The notes under the pieces were generated by a model. The model saw nothing but the letters and a program-made list of their open reading frames with translations, did no database searches and was not told where the DNA came from. The position numbers were made by a program, and so were the translations under genes. DNA of 64,000 nucleotides. Source: Adineta ricciae. Its lineage: Eukaryota > Rotifera > Eurotatoria > Adinetida > Adinetidae. The stretch spans positions 5,287-69,286 of the forward strand of contig CAJNOJ010000011.1 in NCBI GenBank assembly GCA_905250025.1, read 5' to 3'. Positions within the stretch are counted from its first letter, which is position 1; every line of letters starts with the position of its first letter. Shown here one piece after another: positions 15,001 through 23,783 of this stretch.

Positions 15001-17919
15001 TTTCTCTATTCTATATTCTCTGTCAGTTTCTTTTTCTCTTTTCTCTGTACGGTCGTTGTTTGAATGTAAAAAAAAATCGCCGACGATGAGTCGTCAGAAA
15101 AAAAAGAAGAAGAAGAAGAAGAAGGAGAAGAACAAGAGAAAAAGAATTGCTCCTCCAAACTCTTACGATCTTCTTCATTCGCGTAGAAAGTGACAGACAT
15201 ACGCACACACATATAGAAATTGACATCGAAAGAAATTCGTTAGATAAACAAACATCTGTCTTACCTTGAAAGTTTTGAGACGACAAGATCTCATATAACT
15301 TCTTGTCAATAAACGGACTGAGAAATTTCTCATAGTGTCTGTCGTTGAATAACTTCAGATAATTCGTTCCGTAGTCAAGTATATAAATATCTGATGAAGA
15401 TTTCTTTTGAAAAGTAGCAAACTGCTTGTTCGCTAATGGTAACAATTGTAATTCCAGAACCAAACCTGGATCCGGATCGTTTAATAGAATATAAGTTAGT
15501 AAGGATAATTTTTGTTCATAGGTTAAACGTGAAAGGATAGAAGCATTCTTGGATAATAATTCTGATGCATGAAATGGTGTCATTACTTGTAGATAATGTT
15601 TATTGGAATATTTACATAAACCATTGATGACATGTGGAGGAAGAATAACAATAGGTGCATTGGCTTCAGAAAAGACAAATGTTAGAACATCTTGGATCGG
15701 ACCTGATTGAACGTTGTTGATAATCATATCTTCAATGGCAACATACCCCCAACCATCAGTGACTGAGTAGAATAATTCTTGTTTACCTAAAAATGCATTG
15801 ACATGGTTCAAGATGATATCTCAATAATGAAAAACAAAGAAGATTTTTCTTTGTGAGTGTACGATAATCAAAGGTCGAGGTTACCATCATGAGAATCTGT
15901 ACATCTTTCTTCTCATTTATTATTCTGTTAGGTTACAAAGCTTTTAGTCTTTTATGTCGAATAGAAAGCAAAGTAATACAACGTCATCAATGATATTTTC
16001 TACTTATTAACGAATTAGTCTCATCCGGTTCAATGTTTGCATTCTATCATATAACAATAGATCAAAGGTTGTGGATCGGTCAAGTCTAGAGCTATACATT
16101 ATTCCAAGGAACATACAAGCAGAACAAGAAAAGTAAATAGGTAATTTTCTCAGCCTATGCCACCTAATCAGTTCGCACTATCCTTAAGGCATTTCAACTA
16201 TTTACAAATGTTTCCTTCAATCCTATTGGTAGTATCATGACCTGAAGAGACGAAATTTACATATATGATAATGACATTGATATGAAGAATACGCATGAAG
16301 TTTTACATTCATTTGTTTCATTTTACAACATACATGCACTTCATTCTTCAATAACGACAATGATTTTAATTAGGCGACGACTGGTAGACATACTCATTGT
16401 GCGATTAAGAGATGAAACTTACCGATCTCTGCCCACATGTCTGGAATAAGATTGTTGATAATTTTCAAAAATTGTTGTTGTGGTTGTAGGAGAGAATATT
16501 TTTGATTATCGTTGAGCAATCGTTGGTGTTCATCGATATCAGGCATCAATTCCCAAATTAAATCAATGGATAGATTTGATGTTGTCGTCGCCGGTTTGAT
16601 CAATCTTGAAAGATCTTTCAAAAATAGAGCATACGCTTTGGGAAATTGAATTTGTCGTAATTGAGTGCACATGTCATCTTTGCAGAATGTGTTTAAAGAT
16701 GGAATTATACAATAGTAAAGTATTCGTGAGGATGTGATTTGAATCGATTGGTAATTACGTGCCCAACTTGATAAAATATACGTTTCAGGAGAGGAAGAAA
16801 ATGGTGATAGAGGAAGAAGAAGTTTTAATTGAATGTCACGTTTATCAGTTTCATTATAATCATTATAGATTGATAATAACCACCGAGAGACATCACTAGA
16901 ATACAAATGAAGAATAATAATAACAACACGATTTGTTTTCCTATTCATATGGTTAATAAAAAGAACCTTCGAGTGAAATGAAGTATTACATTTCAAGCTA
17001 ATCATCAGTCTTAATTGAATCAAAGACAATGGTACTAACCTTGTTTTGATTTCATCGAATTGTTTGGATAGTGTCATATGGATGAGTTGAGTTGTTGATT
17101 GAGCATCATGAATGGTGGTTAAGATATGTTTGTCAATGGTTAAGAATTGCGTGAAATTTTGAAAATCTTTTGTATAATCGAATTCGATTGTATTGATATT
17201 TGTTTGGTTTAACAATGATTCAATGAATGATTCATGTGAGAAGAAATATCGAAGAATCTGTTGTTTAATATCATCTAATGTTTGGATATGCGATGCTATT
17301 TGGGTGACGGATGTTTGTCGTAATGGTAAACGTATCAATGTTCCATTGTAGAACGTCTTTGATTTGAGGAGAAAATAATCTAAGGGAGAAAATTGATCTT
17401 GAAACATTTCAATATCATCATTTTCAAGATCGAAGATGGACACATAGGCACGTTCGTCATTTGTCATACGTTCATTAGGATCATAGTAAACCACACGTGA
17501 ACCGCTTAGTATGCATAGGAAATCAGTTAAATGAAAGAATGAAGATGCGGTTTTCGAGATGGTCGACGTGGATTCATGTATACCGAAAACATCTTCCCAT
17601 TGTTGTTCACTCAATTGTGCATCGTAAGTAATACATAATGCTACACCTTGATACGAAGAGAACTCATCGTTGATCAACGTTTGAGTATCGTAACATCGAT
17701 CGACAAGGTAGCCATGAATGGTCGATGCACCTAACGATTGACCATAGGTTAGAAATGTTGAAATTAAATCACATGAAGGTGGAACAGATGTTAATAGAGC
17801 ACGGATTATATCACGTAATTGAAAGACTGGTGATGATATAATACGCATTTTGGCATACTGTACGCTGGGTGAAGAATCGTCTGCGGATGTATTGGGATTT
17901 GATGGAGCAACAGGTGATT
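1..17919 (-). CDS. Sacsin-like giant protein (3' end off window)
   Basis: Twelve exons can be read on the minus strand: 17919-16423, 15786-15265, 9316-8363, 7946-7434, 7284-6532, 6481-6035, 5925-5260, 5153-4578, 3894-2951, 2898-2243, 2193-542 and 165-<1, together about 3,100 codons. The first holds a sacsin repeat region (SRR) start, with YQGVAL and the FFHLTDFLCILSG stretch lining up with sacsin's HITDVPCIFSG. Later exons repeat sacsin linker motifs such as LFDP-like 'LYDPNIKNIRSIL', 'HFPDEQF' and a C-terminal 'PGDLCVYRLND..YIYCEV' block. Sacsin (human about 4,579 aa) is a co-chaperone of the cytoskeleton and mitochondria with a J domain and HEPN domain at its end; those would lie left of base 1. 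Introns on the 5' side are phase 1. Two introns are far longer than usual here (15264-9317 and the one upstream of 17919). The SRR lacks recognisable ATP-binding motifs. Family call is firm; orthology to sacsin itself is not, because only one SRR is visible. Confidence 0.85.
166..541 (-). other. Intron of the sacsin-like gene
   Basis: The donor follows the codons for TTTTQ (AAG|GTAAG at 542/541) and the acceptor is TCTATAG before base 165. Both sides are phase 1, giving TTTTQ-GKSGDKDK across the junction. At 376 nt it is long for this genome, and I see nothing coding in it. Confidence 0.65.
3895..4577 (-). other. Long intron of the sacsin-like gene
   Basis: The intron is 683 nt, with donor GTAAGT after EQM and an acceptor ATTTTAG before LSNPSSQ; phase 1. 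It holds GA-rich tracts near 4054 and 4174 and a TATA-like repeat near 4440-4455. No coding exon was recognised. Confidence 0.55.
8429..8474 (-). repeat. CAA repeat coding poly-Gln in the sacsin-like protein
   Basis: The exon codes for two Gln runs, Q5-LNI-Q6, written mostly in CAA codons, near the end of exon 9316-8363. The run lies in a predicted loop between sacsin-type segments and is probably length-variable. Confidence 0.8.
10130..10160 (-). CDS. Candidate first exon J
   Basis: Ten codons, MKRAGEISRS, end TCA G|GTAAAC on the minus strand in phase 1. It is the candidate closest to the acceptor at 9316, leaving an intron of 813 nt. Confidence 0.4.
11208..11547 (-). CDS. Candidate first exon I, Pro/Ser/Arg-rich
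   Basis: An ATG at 11547 opens 113 codons (MDSRYHFPGTMSNRYEQ... to ...SRPQQYEE) that end G|GTGCGT in phase 1. The peptide is low-complexity, rich in Pro, Ser, Thr, His and Arg, with an 'SPNTNP' that recalls 'SPNTSP' of exon A. It is the longest candidate and, spliced to 9316, would give a short isoform lacking the SRR. A second in-frame Met lies ten residues in. Confidence 0.5.
12362..12377 (-). CDS. Candidate tiny first exon H (MKLSQ)
   Basis: ATG plus four codons end in CAA G|GTAATT, phase 1. The donor is reasonable but the reading frame is too short to be more than suggestive. Confidence 0.2.
12804..12804. other. Ambiguous base (n)
   Basis: A single n stands between TAA and CCCTAG. It marks an unresolved base or a scaffold join and lies in intronic sequence, so no gene is affected. 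Confidence 0.95.
13195..13354 (-). CDS. Candidate first exon G
   Basis: Fifty-three codons begin MGNTPACSSKPSPMKNN and end ...FSPSKTK, followed by G|GTAAAA in phase 1. The sequence is Ser/Pro/Lys-rich with repeated S-P dipeptides. A Gly at position 2 after Met could be an N-myristoylation site (M-G-N-T-P-A-C), which would direct this isoform to membranes; that is inference. It would join the exon at 9316 in frame. Confidence 0.5.
14765..14864 (-). CDS. Candidate first exon F (inside the 5.9-kb intron)
   Basis: Thirty-three codons, starting MYRSNFYKRFNPSSQ and ending SRAPFER, stop at CGA G|GTAACG on the minus strand. Phase 1 matches the acceptor at 9316. A transcript starting here would skip the SRR and the following exon and begin with this short Ser/Arg-rich peptide. 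Composition (Ser, Pro, Arg, Asn) resembles exons A, G and I. Confidence 0.45.
16423..17919 (-). other. Degenerate sacsin repeat (SRR) exon of the sacsin-like gene
   Basis: This exon carries the SRR, the Hsp90/GHKL-like ATPase unit of sacsins. The helix that normally reads E-L-I-Q-N-A-D-D-A-G-A is here D-L-I-S-T-F-L-T-Y-G-Q-S-L-G-A, so the conserved Asn and Asp that hold Mg-ATP are missing. The G-x-F-G-x-G-F-N-S-V-Y-H box before 'HLTD' is replaced by KTASSFF. The fold-wide landmarks YQGVAL, HLTDFLCILSG, YYDPNERM and the later FSPLDYFLLKSKTFYNGTLIRLPLR still align. The acceptor is CTGTTTAG before base 17919 and needs one base from an upstream exon. The donor at 16423/16422 is phase 1. A 144-bp in-frame segment (17039-16896) with GTTAGT and TTCTAG ends looks like an intron. 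Confidence 0.75.
16896..17039 (-). other. Probable in-frame 144-bp intron inside the SRR exon
   Basis: The segment starts with GTTAGT and ends with TATTCTAG on the minus strand. It is 144 nt long, a multiple of three without a stop, so it reads through as coding. Removing it joins FDEIKT to SDVSRWLLSIY (phase 2). The retained translation is hydrophobic and cysteine/isoleucine-rich, unlike the flanking sacsin-type sequence. It may be an ordinary spliced intron or a regulated retained one. Confidence 0.55.
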
Positions 17920-18533
17920 CTAAACAGAGAATAAAGGGTGTCTCTTTTTTTTTGTATGATGTTGATTTAACCGCGTATCAATTTCGATATGAAAAAAAAA
18001 CAGGCAAGAAAGGAGAAGGTTATTCATGTAAATGATTAAGTCTTTAACTGTCTAAATATTGTTGTTTTTCTTAGACGAAAAAAATAACAGTGATTCATCG
18101 ATATTTCGATTTTGTTGTTGTTCTTATCAAACAACGATATATATCGAGATCGTTGATTTGTCTTCTTCACTCCTTCTAACATGTCGATTCATCAAATTTC
18201 AAATCGAATCATTTACCGGATAAACTAATATTGATCGACACAAACAAAAAAGAAGCGACCTGACTGAAGAGTTCTTCACTTCTTTATCCCATCAGAGTCA
18301 AACTTGGATAAGAGAACAATTCATCAGTATTCTTTCTACTTTTCTTTTTCTTCGTCTTGTATCGTTAGTACGATACAAAGTAATCGGATACTTTGCCAGA
18401 CATTTGTTCGTTCTTCATCTTTTTTTTTCGTACAATACAAATCAAAAAATGAAGACGAACATCGTGTAAATGAATAGCCACTATCCCCATCATGGGAGAT
18501 TGTCGATAATAACTTCGTGTTTGCGCAACTTAC

Positions 18534-18564
18534 CCGAATTAAACTTATCGGGCTGCATGTCCAT
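18534..18564 (-). CDS. Candidate first exon E
   Basis: Ten codons, MDMQPDKFNS, end in TCG G|GTAAGT, a near-perfect donor in phase 1. It is the candidate nearest to the SRR exon acceptor at 17919, leaving an intron of 614 nt. Together with exons A-D it would give the SRR-containing protein different N-termini. Confidence 0.4.
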
Positions 18565-19747
18565 CGATAATAACACAACAACTACGGTCACGTCAGCTAC
18601 CTGCTTTTACCAATACTAATTGTTTTGTTCTCGCCGAGAAGAAGAAGTAGAGATGAGCACCCTTGCTGTGTATGTATACACATATACATCGATCGATGTG
18701 TACATATACAATGGACGGTAAAGAATGAATGAAGGGCGATTGGAGGAAGAGAGACAAGGAGACAATATATATATATACGACCGAAAGAAATATGTCGACC
18801 TTATCACATCCACCTATAGTAACAATGACAGAGAATTTAAGTGATGCAGTCTATTTGAAAGCTCGTGTATATGGGAGGTCTTTTCAGTTTACCTATCAAA
18901 AACAAATTATGGCAGTATAGACGCGCGCACTTCGGTTGGTACTTTGTATAGTGTACTGCACTACAGAGCTCCTTCTTTTCTTTCTTTTTTTGACTATTGA
19001 AAAAAGAGCGACGAGCAAAAAATGAAGAAGAAGAAAAAGAAAAAAAAAGGAAATCTTACTCGCTTCAAGATAGTAGACATTTATGATGATATACCATGTG
19101 TATGTGCAAAGTTTACAACACAAACAGAAGAAAAACTTGCAAAGAAATAGTAATAGGAACCATAAGTAGTCGAGAATAGATAATTTCATGACATAATCGC
19201 TTCTTTCATTGAATATGTAGACATGTTTTAGGTAAGTTAGTCGCTTTCGATATCGTTAATAGATATCTGATCTTCAAGGTAATACCCGATCTAAATAGCG
19301 CTCGTTTTGCTTGACAAACAGAAATAGGAGAACGAGGAAGGTGTTTCTTGTGCGGTTTTATGAGAAAGAAATTGAATAGACTCCTGATGTTGATTATTTT
19401 TCTTAGCTGAAGAAAAAAAAGAGAATAACGTACACACACACACGAATGTTTTATTCTTCTCCTATCATTTTCATCGCTGATCAAAGTCAGTTTCATTTAA
19501 ATAAATGACAAATAAGAACAAAGAAATCTATCAATCGGTCACTGAATACTCCCAATCTGTCACCATATTCATAAGAAAAAGAAAATGAACAGCAGCTGCT
19601 TGATCAAGTCAAACGTTATGTAGGTAGAGGACGAGAAAGCCGCAGAACTATCAATCTCTCGTTAAAAGTTAATCGGCGTCTTTCTAACCTTCACAAAACA
19701 AATTTCTCAACACATTGAGAAAGGACCAGCCTTGCTCGAAGTCTTAC

Positions 19748-19757
19748 CGAACGTCAT
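19748..19757 (-). CDS. Candidate minimal first exon D (MTF)
   Basis: ATG ACG TTC G|GTAAGA has a strong donor and the same phase as the others, but only three codons. It is weak on its own and given for completeness of the series. Confidence 0.15.
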
Positions 19758-20310
19758 GGCTTTCGATACGTCTCTTGTTTGCAAAGAAGCAATCATTCAT
19801 TTATTCGAGTTTTTGTTCGTTCTTAACAACTAGCACAAAACAACAGCCTCGCATATGCACGAAGAGGTTTTGTCTGCCTAGAACGAGTAACTTCAAAACA
19901 GACACAATAGAAAAGAATGAAAGGAGAAAAAGCGAAGCTCGAGTATATCTATTGCTGTTCTTATGACTTTTCAAGTCTACACTTGCCTCAAAGGATAAAA
20001 GAATGGATTCGATCGGCAATTAATCCGTCAATACATAACACGTGTGTATACACACAAGTCAATACTGATAGTTCAAAATGGAATTAAACGAAAGAAAAAA
20101 AAAATCGATCTGTCTTGATCTTCTCATTACACGATTTCGAAGTCAGACAAGAAGAATCTATCCGATGTTCATTAGTTAGATCGCAGTTAATGTCAGTGGA
20201 AGATTCAGGTAGTTCTAGAAGAGTAAAGATAACAAAAGATGAATAAAAAATGCTCTTATGAAAATATTATTTCACTTCGGACATTCAAACTTCGTCGAAA
20301 AACATCTCAC

Positions 20311-20362
20311 CTTGTTGTATTGATGATGTTTTCTTCCCTCGTTTACGCTTATAACGCTTCAT
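20311..20362 (-). CDS. Candidate first exon C (basic leader)
   Basis: Seventeen codons, MKRYKRKRGKKTSSIQQ, end in CAA G|GTGAGA on the minus strand, a good consensus donor in phase 1. The peptide is strongly basic (eight Lys/Arg in the first eleven residues) and could act as a nuclear or nucleolar targeting leader if spliced to the SRR exon at 17919. This is inference from frame and splice-site agreement. Confidence 0.4.
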
Positions 20363-20805
20363 TATAACAATAAATTACCAATAGTAGGAATAATAAATAA
20401 GCAGTGCGAAAGAGAAAAAAAGAATCGATCGATGCGGTTTAGAGACTCTTATTGGTTTGTTAATCAGCAACAATACGAATAGTTTTCATTAAGCAAAATG
20501 AAGAGGCTTTCATGGAAGATAGATGAGAGATTTTCTTGTTGTTGCTGCTGCTGCTATTGTTCTCCTTTGTACTGGCTTGCTTATATCGTGTTATTGATTA
20601 TATCGAACGATCAACGACGATGAAACGGATGTTCAACGTTTTTGTGTCTGATCATTAAACAGGAGATAGAGACAGAGAGAGAAAGAAGCTTCACTGCATC
20701 CTCTTTTCTCTCTCTCTAACTACGTATAAATGTACGTAGTGAACGCCTTGACACACGAGAGAAAGAGGTTATCAACACAAGTGCTCATACTATACGCATC
20801 GTCAC

Positions 20806-20824
20806 CTCGCTGTGCTTTTTGCAT
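20806..20824 (-). CDS. Candidate tiny first exon B (MQKAQR)
   Basis: An ATG followed by five codons ends in CGA G|GTGACG, the same phase-1 G|GT pattern as its neighbours. At six codons it could easily be chance. It is listed because of its position within the series upstream of the SRR exon. Confidence 0.2.
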
Positions 20825-22170
20825 TGCAACTAATGATCGTATGTTTGTTCAGCACGCTGTGTGTTCAGAATAATGACACAATCTCCGACGATTGAATCGA
20901 TTTTCAGACAGACAAACTTTTGTTTGCTTGAAAGTCTTCAATCCATCGAACATAAATCAGGTCGAGTTTTGAAACGATCATTTCAAGTCAAATCGATCTG
21001 TTTTTGCATAATGTGAACAATTCTTAAATTTCTCCGTTTGAAAACGATCGATATTGACTTAGCAGGACAAAAGATATCAGATATCCATACTCTTTCTATT
21101 TCAAACGGCGATTTTCTGCGGTAGATTATGACGAATCCGACGACATCTATTGAAATATCATTAAAGCATTTTATTCTGAACAGTAACTTATCCTTCGATA
21201 GCACGAATACGTAAAACGAAGCTATTCTATGATGAATAGCATATTGAACACAAAGAAATCGGCTAACCTTGCTCCGTGAACCTTTTATTTTCAACCTTTC
21301 CGAATAGACTGACTCATCAAGGTTCAACGACAGATATAAAAAAAAAACGAAACTTTCTCTTTGTATTCTTAACAAATTATCAGTTGACCACTAAAGTAGC
21401 ATGAAATTTCTTTCTCTCATCTATTCATTGTCATATAGATATACTTTAATAATACAGTAGAGTATATAAATTGAGGTTTTTTCTTCTAGTATATATCTTC
21501 AACATTTGACAGCAATGTATGTCATGTGTCCAACGACGAAGAACATATTTCATTTTATTATTATCGATATCTCACATCATCATGAGCAGAGCGAAGCTAA
21601 ATGACTATTACTGTTCCTCTATCTCTGTATATATCTTGTGAGAATGTCAAAATGTAAGAAGAGATAGGACGTATGAGCAGTATATCTATCGGTTCTCCGA
21701 ACAAAGAATGACGCAGTGAAATATATCGGTCGAGTAGCGCGTACATACGTAGTCACATGCTTAATTCTCTTGACTAGTATGGAGATTATCAAAGCAACGA
21801 GTTGCTTATGCGCGTGACTAAAGCGATATTCGATCAATTTCAAGACATAATCATTTTTCTGTTTGCAATTGCATTTCTGTAATCGAAATTCGACGAAAAT
21901 AAGCCGTTGAACAAGAGAACTGTTTCGTAATCTTCGATTAGATTTTAACTTAACCTTGGAGGAATAACTTTTCTTGTACACATGCTAATGTTGTTAGAAG
22001 CATTTCATTTCGCAAAACAAACAAATAAAGCTGATTGATTGTCATAAAAAAAAAGAAGAAAAGCGATGACGAATTCATTCTTTTCCACATAAAGATTTGT
22101 CCTTGGTTCGTAATCTCGAGTAAGTAAAAAACTGAAAAACGAAACTCGAAAAAAATGTCTTTGTGTCTAC

Positions 22171-22315
22171 CTGTTAAGAGTTGATTGTTGATCATCGAAG
22201 AATTTTGTTTGAAGGGAGACGTATTAGGCGATGGCAATTGACCATTGAGTGAGGCGAGGACCGAGTCATTCTTATGCGTAACCGGACGAAAGATTTTCCT
22301 GAATTTTCGCATCAT
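22171..22315 (-). CDS. Candidate first exon A of the sacsin-like gene
   Basis: The minus strand reads an ATG-started frame of 48 codons, MMRKFRKIFRPV..., that is basic then Ser/Pro/Asn-rich (...SPNTSPF...), ending ACA G|GTAGAC. The phase-1 donor fits the phase-1 acceptor at 17919, giving E-S-P-V-A-P after the junction. It is the strongest candidate for the 5' start of the long form because it is longest in this block. The 22.2-17.9 kb gap would be an intron of about 4.2 kb. No homology is recognised; disordered N-termini seldom show any. Confidence 0.5.
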
Positions 22316-23783
22316 AATGAGTACCGTCGTCGATTAGTTGACAACAAGTCACAACATCAAAGTAGAATGAGTCAATGACGACCAATATAACAGTTCAAGA
22401 CGAGTAGCACCAACGATGTCTGAATGATGAGATGGTCGATGAAGAACAAACGTCGAGAAGGAGAAAGAGAAGAAGAAGAAAAACGAACCTCTTTTTTGTC
22501 TCTCTTCTCTTCCCTTCTCTTCTTTCTCTCTTCTTTCTTCCGTTTGTGATGTGTGTACGAGTGTAGTAGAGAATATTTTCGTTCTTTTTTTTTTGGCAAT
22601 TTAAGGTACAGAATGGTTGCGGTTGTTGTAACTACTACTACCACCGGCGCCGCAGTCAGAGATGTAGAAAAGAGCACAGATGAGATAAGTCAATCGCTGT
22701 TTAAACTAAAACAACTAAATGTAGTTTAATAGAAAACTTCAAAATAGAACTGATTGATGGCGTTTCTTTTTCTTTTCAACTGATTTTCCAAAAAGGGTAA
22801 AGAAAAGGGAAAAACATAAAAAGAAAAAAAAAAAGACAAGAATGAAAGGTAAAGCAATTCAATCTGCAAATGCAATCGAGCATACACAAGTGACGAATGA
22901 TAATCACTTCTTTCGCTATTCGTTCTGTCGTCTAATCGGATCTATCCAATACATACAATACTAATGATGATACATTAACGCGCCCTCCAGTCGTGCTCTC
23001 GCCATGAATACCAAACATAATAACGTGAGAACGAGAGAAAAAGTCAGACAATGAACATGCGCTAACGCTCAGCCTACCGAGTGCGAACACCGGAATGGCT
23101 AATTCATGTCTTGACTGCTAGTGACCACGCACACATGCATCTCTATATAAACGGTATTGTATATATGATTGTGGGTTGGTAGGTCGGTCTCATAAGGGTC
23201 ATTCATCTCTTTCTTCCTGCCGCAATGTGTCATCGACTGAACTAGTAAAAATATTCTTTAGGGTCCTTTCAATGGATTACCCTCAACGACATACATATAC
23301 ACGTCACATCTGATAACAATATAACGTGTGCGTGTGTGTGTCTTTGTTCGTGTCTGCGAATAAATTGCGACTAGTAAAATATTAACCTTGATATATGTAT
23401 ATCCACATATATCGTCAAGAGAAGGTAGAACAGACAGCGATCACTAGAAATAATATTGATCTTTACGGTTTCTCTTCATTAAATATCAGTCGACATCCAC
23501 AATAACAACAACAGGTTTACAATTTCATCATATAGCCTTTAGAAATGTGCAGTGATTCTATACGCATCTCTTTCTCGCTCTTTTCCCTCGATCCTCAAAG
23601 TTCAAGGTTTAACATCTTGACAAATACCTCGCATAAATCGTTAAGATCTTTTTTTTTCTTGTCTTTGCAATCTTCGAACAATTAAGAAAAACAAAAATGG
23701 AAAAGATTTTAATGCAATCAATCGATTACTACACATTCTTTTTTTTTCTCTCTCCTTTACTCAAACACCAAAAATGAAAATCA

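Larger units (their letters stand above)
9317..15264 (-). other. 5.9-kb intron of the sacsin-like gene holding candidate first exons
   Basis: The intron is about a hundred times longer than typical introns here. Apart from the candidate exons listed separately it holds GA/CT tracts (near 11640-11700, 11780-11810 and 11960-11990), a CAA run on the minus strand near 9890-9915, an A-rich tract near 15100-15140 and one ambiguous base at 12804. No independent gene with recognisable protein similarity was found on either strand. Confidence 0.6.
17920..23783. other. Largely non-coding block between the sacsin-like and CEBPZ genes
   Basis: The block holds candidate first exons A-E on the minus strand and, otherwise, only open frames of poor composition. 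CT/GA microsatellite stretches lie near 20660-20720 and 22440-22550, and homopurine or A-rich runs near 19010-19050 and 22800-22840. It probably contains several promoters for the sacsin-like gene and the downstream flank of CEBPZ. No TATA box or known factor site could be fixed with confidence. Confidence 0.5.

Noticed and set aside
19058-19096. MSTILKR frame with a GTAAGA donor
   Set aside because: The donor is good but phase 0, which does not join in frame to the phase-1 acceptors downstream.
20983-21981. Two open frames of 120-130 codons on the minus strand
   Set aside because: Composition is Phe/Arg/Lys-rich without a domain pattern, no proper ATG context, and donors are in phases that do not match the series.
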